From Streptomyces syringium (lineage in GTDB: Bacteria > Actinomycetota > Actinomycetes > Streptomycetales > Streptomycetaceae), in the NCBI RefSeq assembly GCF_017876625.1, contig NZ_JAGIOH010000001.1:2232001-2296000 (forward strand): a DNA stretch of 64,000 bases, read 5' to 3'. Below the pieces are notes generated by a model. It searched no databases. It was not told the DNA's origin and saw nothing but the letters and a program-made list of their open reading frames with translations. The position numbers were made by a program, and so were the translations under genes. This document shows positions 1-7,707 of this stretch, one piece after another. The stretch's first letter is position 1, and each line of letters begins with the position of its first letter.

Positions 1-6
1 GGGCGC

Positions 7-109
7 GTCCTCAAGCGCCGGACGGGCTGGTTTTGGCTGAGCTCAGCCGCATCAAGCCCGTCCGGCGCTTGAGGACACAGCACAGCAAGCCCGTCCGGCG
101 CTTGAGGAC
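7..109. repeat. Intergenic hairpin repeat, three-arm copy (AAG variant)
   Basis: The left arm at 7-28 carries CCTCAAGCGCCGGACGGGCT. Its exact reverse complement occurs twice, at 55-76 and 88-109, so either can pair with it. The loop of the first hairpin holds a perfect 14-bp palindrome, GGCTGAGCTCAGCC, at 35-48. The same element recurs near 10.4, 19.4, 26.6 and 42.8 kb. Its likely role is terminating whatever gene lies upstream of the window; that is inference. Confidence 0.85.
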
Positions 110-233
110 ACCGCAGCGGAGGTGCCGACGACACCGCACAAAGCCATCGCGCACCCCATTGCTGTGCCCCGTAACGGCAGTTACCGTGCGCTGCGCATGC
201 GTCCGTTGTTGCATTCGCACACTGGGGAGCGCC

Positions 234-3200
234 ATGTCCGATCTGTCGAGACGCCTGTTATTGGGTACCGCCGGAGCGATCGGCGCGGGAGCCGCCGTCG
301 GTGCCCTCACCCCCGCGGCGGCCGGGGAAGCGGCGAGGCCGTTCGAGGTCGCCCCGGCGCGGGCCGCGCTGGAGCGGCTGCTCGGGGAGCACGCGGAGCA
401 GTTCCTGCTGCGCGCACTGACCGGCGGCGAGGAGCGGTTCGAGGTCACCGGCGAGGCGGGGCAGATCGAGGTGGCGGGCACCAGTGCGGGGGTGCTGCTG
501 ACCGGGGTGCACCGGTATCTGCGGGACGTCTGCCGGGTCCATCTCGGCTGGCGTGCGAGACGGCCCGCGCTGCCGCGCACCCTTCCCGCCCCGGCCCGGC
601 CGCTGGCGCGGTCGACACGCCTGCGGCACCGCTTCGCGCTCAACGACACCAACGACGGCTACACCTTCCCGTACGCGGACTGGCCGTACTGGGAGCGGAT
701 GATCGACGTCCTCGCCCTGCACGGCTGCAACGAGGTGCTGGTGATCGCCGGGCACGAGGCGGTCTACCACCGGGTCCTCATGGACTTCGGGTACAGCGAC
801 GCCGAGGCCCGGGCGTGGTTGCCCGCGCCCTCGCACCAGCCGTGGTGGCTGCTGCAGAACCTCAGCGGCTTCGGCGGCCCGTTGAGCCCCGCGCTCATCG
901 ACCGGCGCGCCGCGCTGGGGCGGCGCATCGCCGACCGGCTGCGTGAGCTGGGCATGGCGCCGGTCTTCCCCGGCTACTACGGGCATGTGCCCGACGGGTT
1001 CACCGAGCGGAATCCGGGGGCCCGGGTCGTCCCGCAGGGCATCTGGCACGGCTTCAAGCGCCCGGACTGGCTCGACCCGCGCACTCCCCCGTTCGCCGCG
1101 GTCGCCGCGTCGTTCTACCGACACCAGGCCGAACTGCTCGGCCCTTCGGCGCACTTCAAGATGGATCTGCTGCACGAGGGCGGCACCGCGGGCGGTGTGC
1201 CCGTCGCGGACGCCGCGCGGAGCGTCGAGCGGGCGCTGCGCACCGCGCACCCGGACGCGACGTGGGTGATCCTCGGCTGGCAGGACAATCCGCTGCCCGC
1301 GCTGCTGGGCGCGGTCGACCGGAGCAGGATGCTGATCGTCGACGGCGCCTCCGACCGCTACCGGTCCGTCACCGACCGGGAGAAGGACTGGGGCGGCACC
1401 CCGTACGCCTTCGGCTCGATACCGAACTTCGGCGGGCGGACGACGCTGGGGGCGCGGACGCACATCTGGGACGAGAAGTTCTTCGCGTGGCGCGACAAGC
1501 CCGGCAGCGCCCTGGCCGGCACGGCGTACATGCCGGAGGCCGCCGACCGCGACCCGGCCGCCTTCGCGTACTTCACCGACCTGGCCTGGCAGGAGACGGC
1601 CCCGGACCGCCAGGGGTGGTTCGCCGCGTACGCCGACGCGCGGTACGGGCGCGGCGACCGCAGTGCGCGGGAGGCCTGGGCCGTGCTGGGCGAGACCGCC
1701 TACCGGCAGAGCGCGCCCGAGCGCAGCGACCCCCACGACAGTCTCTTCGCCGCCCGCCCGGACCTGCGGGCCAACCGCGCCGGCGAGTACGCCCCGAGCG
1801 CCCTGTCCTACGATCCGTCGCGATTCGACGCCGCGCTGACCGGGCTGCTGGGCGTCGCCGGCGGGCTGCGCGGCGGTGACGCGTACCGCTACGACCTGGT
1901 CGACGTCGCCCGGCAGGCCCTGGCGCACCGCAGCCGGCAGCTCCTCCCCCAGTTGCGGAACGCGTACGACCGTAAGGACCTGCCGGCCTTCCGGGCGCTG
2001 TCCGCGCTGTGGCTGCGGCTGATGCGGCTGGCCGACGACATCGCGGGCGCCCACCGGGACTTCCTGCTCGGGCCGTGGACGGCGGCGGCAAGGACGATGG
2101 GGTCGGACGCGGCGGAGGCGGCGGAGCTGGAGCGGACGGCGCGGGTGCTGATCACGGTGTGGGGCGGCCGGGCCACGTCCGACGGCGGCAAGCTGCACGA
2201 GTACGCGAACCGGGACTGGCACGGGCTGATGGGCGACTTCTATCTGCCGCGCTGGCGGCGGTGGCTGGAGGAGCTGGAGGACGCGTTGCGGGAGGACCGG
2301 GCGCCGCGGGCCGTGGACTGGTTCGCGGTGGAGGAGCCGTGGACGCGGGAGCGCAAGGAGTACCCGCTGCGTCCGGTGGCCGACCCGTACCGCACGGCTC
2401 TGCGGGTCCACGACACCCTGGCCGTCGCCCCGTACCAGGGGACGCTGACCACGTCGCCCGCCCCGGCCGCCGTGCCGCCCGGTGGGGGTGCGACGCTGAC
2501 CGTCGCGCTCACCAATGTGAACGGCCTGCGGGCCACCGGCCGCGTCGACCTCGGCGTCTCGGGCCTCCAGGCCCGCCCGCAGGGCCCCACGTCGCTGGAG
2601 CGCCTCGCGCCGGGCGCCACGGGCACGGCGCGCTGGAGCGTCACCGCGCCCGCCGGGCCGCTGGAGCGCCCGCTGCTGCCGCTGCCGTACGAGGCGAGCG
2701 CGCGCTACGGGCCGCGGGGGCAAGGCCGGATCCGCACCGCCCGGACCGGCACGCTGTTCGTGGCGGGCCCGCTCGCCGACGGATGGCGGACCTTCACCGA
2801 CAACGCCGCCGTCTTCGGGCAATTGGGGGACGACCGCTTCGCCGTCGACGGCTCGGGCGACGACCTGTGGAAGGGCACGGAGGCCTTCGGCGTGGTCTAC
2901 CGTCCGGGCGCCCTGGCGGTGGGCGGGTCGGCGACGGTCCGGGTCGACGAGCAGGCCGACACGGGCGGCTGGGCGCGTACGGGCATCATCGTGCGCAACA
3001 CCCTGGCGGGCCGCTCCCCGGGGGCGGTCAATCTCGCCGTCACCCCGGCGGAAGGCGTCGTGCTGTCCTACGACACCAACGGCGACGGCACCTTCGACGG
3101 CTACCGCCGCATCACCGGCCTCAAGGCCCCCGTGCACCTCCGTCTCACCCGTACGGCCACGGGCGGCTTCACCGCGGAGTGCTCCACGGACGAGGGCGCG

Positions 3201-3335
3201 ACCTGGCGGACGGTCGCGTCCGTCACCGTCCCGGGCGCGGCCCGGGACCTGGACGTGGGGCTGTTCATGACGGCGGGCAACGACGGCAGCGGCGAGCGGG
3301 GGACGGCGTACTTCAGCGGCTGGCGGCTGGGCTGA
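234..3335 (+). CDS. Secreted alpha-N-acetylglucosaminidase (GH89/NAGLU family) with C-terminal extra domains
   Basis: This 1033-residue protein is predicted to remove terminal alpha-linked N-acetylglucosamine from glycans outside the cell. The start at 234 gives a twin-arginine signal (SRRLLLG at residues 5-11, then a hydrophobic, Ala-rich stretch to about residue 30). The reading frame continues upstream but without a signal or a ribosome site. The body follows the GH89 plan: an N-terminal alpha/beta domain, then a barrel with FALNDTNDGYTFPYADWPYWERM-type sequence (written here only as motif; key parts YTFPY and YWERM), HGCNEV, DLLHEGG and ILGWQDNP, then a helical domain. The last 190 residues resemble a concanavalin/DUF1349-like beta-sandwich (WARTGIIVRN, GYRRITGL). 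The family assignment rests on recognised motifs; the exact substrate is not shown. Confidence 0.82.
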   Translation: MSDLSRRLLLGTAGAIGAGAAVGALTPAAAGEAARPFEVAPARAALERLLGEHAEQFLLRALTGGEERFEVTGEAGQIEVAGTSAGVLLTGVHRYLRDVCRVHLGWRARRPALPRTLPAPARPLARSTRLRHRFALNDTNDGYTFPYADWPYWERMIDVLALHGCNEVLVIAGHEAVYHRVLMDFGYSDAEARAWLPAPSHQPWWLLQNLSGFGGPLSPALIDRRAALGRRIADRLRELGMAPVFPGYYGHVPDGFTERNPGARVVPQGIWHGFKRPDWLDPRTPPFAAVAASFYRHQAELLGPSAHFKMDLLHEGGTAGGVPVADAARSVERALRTAHPDATWVILGWQDNPLPALLGAVDRSRMLIVDGASDRYRSVTDREKDWGGTPYAFGSIPNFGGRTTLGARTHIWDEKFFAWRDKPGSALAGTAYMPEAADRDPAAFAYFTDLAWQETAPDRQGWFAAYADARYGRGDRSAREAWAVLGETAYRQSAPERSDPHDSLFAARPDLRANRAGEYAPSALSYDPSRFDAALTGLLGVAGGLRGGDAYRYDLVDVARQALAHRSRQLLPQLRNAYDRKDLPAFRALSALWLRLMRLADDIAGAHRDFLLGPWTAAARTMGSDAAEAAELERTARVLITVWGGRATSDGGKLHEYANRDWHGLMGDFYLPRWRRWLEELEDALREDRAPRAVDWFAVEEPWTRERKEYPLRPVADPYRTALRVHDTLAVAPYQGTLTTSPAPAAVPPGGGATLTVALTNVNGLRATGRVDLGVSGLQARPQGPTSLERLAPGATGTARWSVTAPAGPLERPLLPLPYEASARYGPRGQGRIRTARTGTLFVAGPLADGWRTFTDNAAVFGQLGDDRFAVDGSGDDLWKGTEAFGVVYRPGALAVGGSATVRVDEQADTGGWARTGIIVRNTLAGRSPGAVNLAVTPAEGVVLSYDTNGDGTFDGYRRITGLKAPVHLRLTRTATGGFTAECSTDEGATWRTVASVTVPGAARDLDVGLFMTAGNDGSGERGTAYFSGWRLG

Positions 3336-3399
3336 GGGAACGGCGCCGGGTTCGGCCGCACTCCTGGCGGCCGGGGCGGCCACCACGGATCATGGCCGG

Positions 3400-4068
3400 A
3401 TGAGTCGTTCCCCTGATGCGCTCGGTGCCCCCGGACCGTCACCCCGATGGGCGCGGCCGCCCGTTCCGCGGCTGCCGCGCCTCGCGCCCGCGTACGTGGG
3501 GGGCGTGCAGCTCGGCGCGTACGCCATGGGGCGACTGCTCACGCCCGCCGTCCGGGACCGGGTGCTGCGGTACTGCTCCACGAACGTGGACAACCTGCGG
3601 GGCGGCCGCCGGCACACCCTCGCCACCAGCGCGCTGGTCGTCGAGGAGCCGATGGAGCTGCCGTACGCGCTGCTCCTGCTGGCGGTCCTGGGCTACGCGG
3701 AGTACGCGCACGGCGCCTGGTGGGCGGCGGGGGCCTTCGTGTTCGGGCACGTGGGCGCGACGCTGGTGGTGTACGGGGTGCTGCGCGGCGCGCGGGCGGG
3801 GGCGCGCACGCGGTCCGCGATCGATGTGGGCACCAGCTACGGCTTCAACGCCGTGGTGGGCGCCCTCGCCACGACCCTGCCGCGCGGACCGGTGCGCACA
3901 GGCGCGTACGCCGCGCTGTTCGCGCTCGGCGCGCGCCCCCTGCTGCGCGGTGGCGCTCATCGCCCCGACTTCACCGACCTGGGGCATTTCCTCGCGCTGG
4001 CACTCGGCGTCGGCTATGGGCAGGGGCGGCGTCGCGCGCTCGGCCACTGTTCGTCACAATATCGGTAG
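3400..4068 (+). CDS. Rhomboid-like integral membrane protein, possible serine protease
   Basis: A 222-residue membrane protein with about five to six hydrophobic segments after a Pro-rich cytoplasmic N-terminus. It carries rhomboid-style landmarks: STNVDNL and RHTLATSALV early, GHVGATLVVYG in the middle, DVGTSYG around Ser146 (GxSxG-like nucleophile setting), and DLGHFLALALGVGYG around His196 (HxxxxxxxG in the last helix). Ser146 and His196 could form the catalytic dyad. The gene lies 64 bp after the GH89 gene and 24 bp before the phosphatase gene. I see no strong ribosome site; ATG 3400 is the first start in frame. Substrate and activity are unknown. Confidence 0.6.
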   Translation: MSRSPDALGAPGPSPRWARPPVPRLPRLAPAYVGGVQLGAYAMGRLLTPAVRDRVLRYCSTNVDNLRGGRRHTLATSALVVEEPMELPYALLLLAVLGYAEYAHGAWWAAGAFVFGHVGATLVVYGVLRGARAGARTRSAIDVGTSYGFNAVVGALATTLPRGPVRTGAYAALFALGARPLLRGGAHRPDFTDLGHFLALALGVGYGQGRRRALGHCSSQYR

Positions 4069-4092
4069 ATATCCGATAAAGGAGCCGTGCGC

Positions 4093-4896
4093 ATGCCACA
4101 CCAGTTCGATGTCTCGACCATCGTCAACCTCCGCGACCTCGGTGGTATCGCGCTCGCCGGAAACTCCGCCGTCCGCCCCGGCCTGCTGCTCCGGTCCGGC
4201 CAGCTGGACCGCCTCGACCCGATGGCCGACCCGGCCGTCGCGGCCCTCGGCATCCACACGGTCGTGGACCTGCGCACCGAGCACGAGCGGCGCGACCGGC
4301 CCGACCGGGTGCCGGACGGCGCCCGGCTGATCGTCGCGGACGTGCTGGCCGGCGCCTTCGCCGCCGCCGTCCAGGGCGATCAGGTGCCCGCCCGGATCGA
4401 GTCGGTGCTCGGCAGCCCCGCCCTGGCCGAGGAGCATCTCGGCGGCGGCAAGGCGGAGAAGCTGCTCTGCGACTCCTACCGCGCCTTCGTCTCCTCCCAG
4501 GCCGCCTGTGACGCCTACCGGCTGCTGCTGTCCGCGCTCGCCGAGCCGGACTGCGGCCCGCTGCTCTTCCACTGCACGGCCGGCAAGGACCGCACCGGCT
4601 GGGCGGCCACCGTGATCCTGCTGCTGCTCGGCGCGGACGAGGCCACGGCCGAACGCGAGTACCTCGACGTCAACCCGGCCGTGCGCGAGGCCTTCGCGCC
4701 GATCACCGAGCGGTTCACCGCGGCGGGCGGCGACCCCGGCATCGCCGACGCGATCCTGGGCGTGCGCCCCGCCTACCTCGCGGCGGCGCTGGAGGAGATG
4801 TACCGGACGCACGGCGATGTGGAGGCGTACGTCCGCGACGGGCTCGGCGTCCCCGACGACGCCGTCGACCGGATCCGCGCCCGCTACGTCGCCTGA
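4093..4896 (+). CDS. Tyrosine-protein phosphatase (Y_phosphatase3 family)
   Basis: A 267-residue soluble phosphatase. The signature HCTAGKDRTG begins at residue 160, so Cys161 is the likely nucleophile and the Arg of DRTG binds phosphate. N-terminal NLRDLGG and LLRSGQLDRL motifs and the later ITERF segment are typical of the MptpB/LipA-like family, which acts on phosphotyrosine and sometimes phosphoinositides. The start is ATG 4093 rather than GTG 4087: AAAGGAG at 4078-4084 is 8 nt from ATG but only 2 nt from GTG. The physiological substrate cannot be read from the sequence. Confidence 0.87.
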   Translation: MPHQFDVSTIVNLRDLGGIALAGNSAVRPGLLLRSGQLDRLDPMADPAVAALGIHTVVDLRTEHERRDRPDRVPDGARLIVADVLAGAFAAAVQGDQVPARIESVLGSPALAEEHLGGGKAEKLLCDSYRAFVSSQAACDAYRLLLSALAEPDCGPLLFHCTAGKDRTGWAATVILLLLGADEATAEREYLDVNPAVREAFAPITERFTAAGGDPGIADAILGVRPAYLAAALEEMYRTHGDVEAYVRDGLGVPDDAVDRIRARYVA

Positions 4897-4970
4897 AGCA
4901 GCCCCGGGCGCCCGGCCGGTCCCCGGCACGGGTGAGGTGACCATCCCACCATTCACTCGTTCTATGGATC

Positions 4971-6908
4971 GTGGAGCAGCAAGCGACAGCCCCCCGCCCC
5001 CGGTCCATCGCCCCCGTCGACGTCGAGCAGGCCGAGGCCGCGCTCATCGAGCACTACCCTCGCCTGGTGCGGCTGGGGTATCTGGTGCTGCCGCCCGCCC
5101 TGGGCCGCAACCGCCGTGTGCTGACCGCGCACGCGCTCGTCCAGCGGTCGCTGCCGCGCAACCGGGTGGGCGGTTCGGAGCTGACCGTACCGGCTCCGCG
5201 TGGCACCGACGGCGTGCCGAGCGAGCCCGGTTACACCTACGTCCGCCAGCGGGTGCTGCGGGCCGCGCTGGACGCGGGGCGGCCGCGGGGCCGCTGGCAG
5301 CCGCCGCGCCCGGGCCAACTCCCGCCGCTGCTGCCGCAGGTGTGGGGGCTGCGGCTGTTCCCCCGCTCGGGCGGCGCCGACGAACTCGCCCTGGACCAGG
5401 CGCTCTCCTCGCTGTCCGGGCCCGGCCGGGCCGCGTACGTCCTGCGCGGACTGGAGCTCTCCGACGACCGGGACGTGCGGCGGGTGCTGTCCGCGGCCGG
5501 GGTCGAGGACCCGGGCGCGGCGCTCGCCGAGGCGGACCGCGTCCGCACCCCGGCGGGCAGCCGCGACACCCCGCTGCTGGAGTCGGTGGAGTTCGACCCG
5601 TGCTCCCTCCAGGCCCGGCCGACGGATCTGATGCGCCGCCGCCAGCACACCCGGGCCGCGCTCGCGGCCGCCGCCGCGGCCGTGGTGTGCGCCACGCTCC
5701 TCGGCCTGCCCGGTGACGGCTGGGGCCGGGACGGCGCCGCCGCGCCCCCGTACGCGCAGAACGCGGCGGCCGAAGCGGCCCTGGACCCGGCCAGGTTGAC
5801 CCAGGCCACCTCCTCGGCCTGGAAGAGCGCGGACCGCCCCGGCTTCGCCACCTGGCCCGCCCGCGGTGACCGCACGGGCGACCGGGAGCTGCTGCGCCGG
5901 GCGCTCGCCGCCTGGGCCCGGCCGGGCCGCGCGGTGCGGGTCACGGCGACACCCGGCACCCCCGTCGGCCCGGCCTCCGGGCCGCCCCAGCTGCTGTACG
6001 CGGGCGAGGTCGACGCGGCGGCCGTCGTGCTGCTCCACGACGGGCTGCGCCTGGTGCGCTACGCGGAGGCCAGGAGCGGCGAGGCCGGTGCCGCCGCGCT
6101 GGACTTCGCGCGCACCGACGCGGCGGACGCCGACACCTCCACCGCGGTCGTCGTCGGCCGCACCGACGGCAACGTCCGCTATCTGACAGCTCCCTGGGTG
6201 ACCGACGCGGCCGTGCGCGATCTGCTCGCACCGACGGGCGCCGGGCGGCCGCTGCACCGGGACGCCGAGGGCGTGACCGACGCGATGCCCAGCCCCGCCC
6301 CGGCCGGCGGCTGCCGCGCCTGGCCCGCGCTGCGGCTCGGCGGCCGGCTGGTGACCGACCTCGGTGAGCTGGTCCCCGCCCGGCTCACCGTCGGCGCCCC
6401 CGGCTCCCCCCGCGATGTGGCGGGCGACCGGGCGCTGGCCGGCTGGGCGCACTCCGCCTGCCATCTGCAGACCGTCCGCTCACAGGGCGTCCGGTCGGTG
6501 AACGCCTGGCAGTTCGCCACGCAGCCGCTGCCCGGCGGCGCGGGCAGCGCGGCCTGGCTGTGCGTCCGGGCCGAGACGTGGCGCGGCCCGGGCAGCCGGG
6601 TGCAGGCGCAGTTCCAGGTCCCCGGTGCCCGGCCCGGCGCGCCGGGAACGGTCGTCGCCCGCGCCGAGGACTCCGCCGCGTGCGGGGCCCGCGATCCGCA
6701 CGTCCTGGCGGGCGTGCTGTGGAAGTCGAAGGCCGGTGCCTGGTACGCGCTGGCGGCGGGCAGCGACGACGTCGCCTCCGTCACCGCGACGGGCGGGGTG
6801 CGCGGCAGCACCCGCGGCGCCCTGCTGGCCGTCCCGGCCCGGGCGGGCGCGCACGCCGAGTTGAGCGCCCTGACCACCGCCGGGAAGAAGCTCACGACTC
6901 TGCGGTGA
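4971..6908 (+). CDS. Single-pass membrane protein with sigma-factor-like cytoplasmic N-terminus
   Basis: A 645-residue protein of unknown function. Residues 16-190 look like a decayed sigma-70 arrangement: a helical segment VEQAEAALIEHYPRLVRLGY, then a region-4-like stretch near residues 138-178 (LDQALSSLSG, AAYVLRGLELSDD, RRVLSAAG). One transmembrane helix follows at about 228-246 after a basic MRRRQ, so the remaining 400 residues should lie outside the cell. They contain a few cysteines (GGCRAWPAL, HSACHLQT, AAWLCVRAE, AACGARD) that could form disulfides. The layout suggests a membrane sensor, but this is inference. A strong terminator follows the gene. Confidence 0.7.
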   Translation: MEQQATAPRPRSIAPVDVEQAEAALIEHYPRLVRLGYLVLPPALGRNRRVLTAHALVQRSLPRNRVGGSELTVPAPRGTDGVPSEPGYTYVRQRVLRAALDAGRPRGRWQPPRPGQLPPLLPQVWGLRLFPRSGGADELALDQALSSLSGPGRAAYVLRGLELSDDRDVRRVLSAAGVEDPGAALAEADRVRTPAGSRDTPLLESVEFDPCSLQARPTDLMRRRQHTRAALAAAAAAVVCATLLGLPGDGWGRDGAAAPPYAQNAAAEAALDPARLTQATSSAWKSADRPGFATWPARGDRTGDRELLRRALAAWARPGRAVRVTATPGTPVGPASGPPQLLYAGEVDAAAVVLLHDGLRLVRYAEARSGEAGAAALDFARTDAADADTSTAVVVGRTDGNVRYLTAPWVTDAAVRDLLAPTGAGRPLHRDAEGVTDAMPSPAPAGGCRAWPALRLGGRLVTDLGELVPARLTVGAPGSPRDVAGDRALAGWAHSACHLQTVRSQGVRSVNAWQFATQPLPGGAGSAAWLCVRAETWRGPGSRVQAQFQVPGARPGAPGTVVARAEDSAACGARDPHVLAGVLWKSKAGAWYALAAGSDDVASVTATGGVRGSTRGALLAVPARAGAHAELSALTTAGKKLTTLR

Positions 6909-6922
6909 GCGGCGCCCGCCCC

Positions 6923-6956
6923 GCGGCCCACCGGGCTTTCTCGCCCGGTGGGCCGC
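6923..6956 (+). terminator. Strong hairpin terminator after the sigma-like membrane protein gene
   Basis: GCGGCCCACCGGGC at 6923-6936 pairs perfectly with 6943-6956 around a 6-nt loop (TTTCTC). It starts 14 bp after the stop codon at 6908 and precedes the tetR-family gene. There is no U-tract, which is usual for Streptomyces. Confidence 0.75.
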
Positions 6957-6969
6957 CGCGCGTCGGCAT

Positions 6970-6975
6970 TAGGAT
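6970..6975 (+). promoter_or_regulatory. Candidate -10 box for a leaderless tetR-family transcript
   Basis: TAGGAT lies 6 nt before the ATG at 6982 and there is no ribosome-binding site between them. This spacing would put the transcription start at or next to the start codon. A matching -35 is not evident. Confidence 0.4.
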
Positions 6976-6981
6976 GACCGC

Positions 6982-7680
6982 ATGACGACCGGGGTGCGCC
7001 GCAGAATGGGCGTCGAGCAGCGACGCGAGCAGTTGATCGCGGTGGCGCTCGACCTCTTCAGCAGGCGCTGCCCCGACGATGTCGCCATCGACGAGATAGC
7101 GGAGGCGGCCGGCATCTCCCGGCCGCTGGTCTATCACTACTTCCCCGGCAAGCAGAGCCTGTACGAGGCGGCCCTGGGCCGCGCCGCCGAGGAGCTGACC
7201 TCCCTCTTCGACGAGCCCCGCGAAGGCCCCCTGGGGGCCCGGCTGTTGCGCGTCATGCGGCGGTTCTTCGACTTCGTCGAGACCCACGGGCCGGGGTTCT
7301 CGGCGCTGATGCGCGGCGGCCCGGCGGCGGGCACCGGCCGGGCGAACGCCCTGATCGACGGGGTGCGCCGGGCCGCGTACGAGCAGATGATCGAGCACCT
7401 GGGTGTACGCGCCCCGGCGCCGCGCCTGGAGCTGGCCGTCCGGTCCTGGATCTCGCTGGCCGAGACCACGGCGCTGCTCTGGCTGGACGGCTGCCCGGTG
7501 GCCCGTGCGGAGCTGGAGTTGCAGCTCGTCCATCACTTCGCGGCCCTCACGGCGGTGAGCGCCGCCTACGACGAGGACATGGCGGCCGTGCTGCGCCGCG
7601 TGCTGCGGGACGAGCCCGCCGACGGGCCCTTCGGGGACCTGGTCGGACGGCTGGCCGCGCTCGCGCCGCAGCCGTCCTGA
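6982..7680 (+). CDS. TetR/AcrR family transcriptional regulator
   Basis: A 232-residue regulator with the classic N-terminal helix-turn-helix at residues 34-58 (VAIDEIAEAAGISRPLVYHYF) and a helical ligand domain behind it. The PGKQSLYEAAL segment closing the DNA-binding domain is typical. It stands alone: the upstream gene is cut off by a strong terminator and pulA converges from the other side with a 27-bp gap. The target is therefore unclear, and autoregulation is only the default guess. No palindrome stands out in the short upstream gap beyond the terminator. Confidence 0.85.
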   Translation: MTTGVRRRMGVEQRREQLIAVALDLFSRRCPDDVAIDEIAEAAGISRPLVYHYFPGKQSLYEAALGRAAEELTSLFDEPREGPLGARLLRVMRRFFDFVETHGPGFSALMRGGPAAGTGRANALIDGVRRAAYEQMIEHLGVRAPAPRLELAVRSWISLAETTALLWLDGCPVARAELELQLVHHFAALTAVSAAYDEDMAAVLRRVLRDEPADGPFGDLVGRLAALAPQPS

Positions 7681-7707
7681 CGCCCTTCTGCTGCCTCCCG
7701 GCGCCGG

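Noticed and set aside
258..3386. Very long antisense frame opposite the GH89 gene
   Set aside because: Its translation is Arg/Ala/Gly-rich without any domain, and high GC leaves long open frames on the opposite strand. The sense gene has clear motifs.
4054..4956. Open frame of 300 codons opposite the phosphatase gene
   Set aside because: Composition is that of a GC shadow; no signal, motif or ribosome site.
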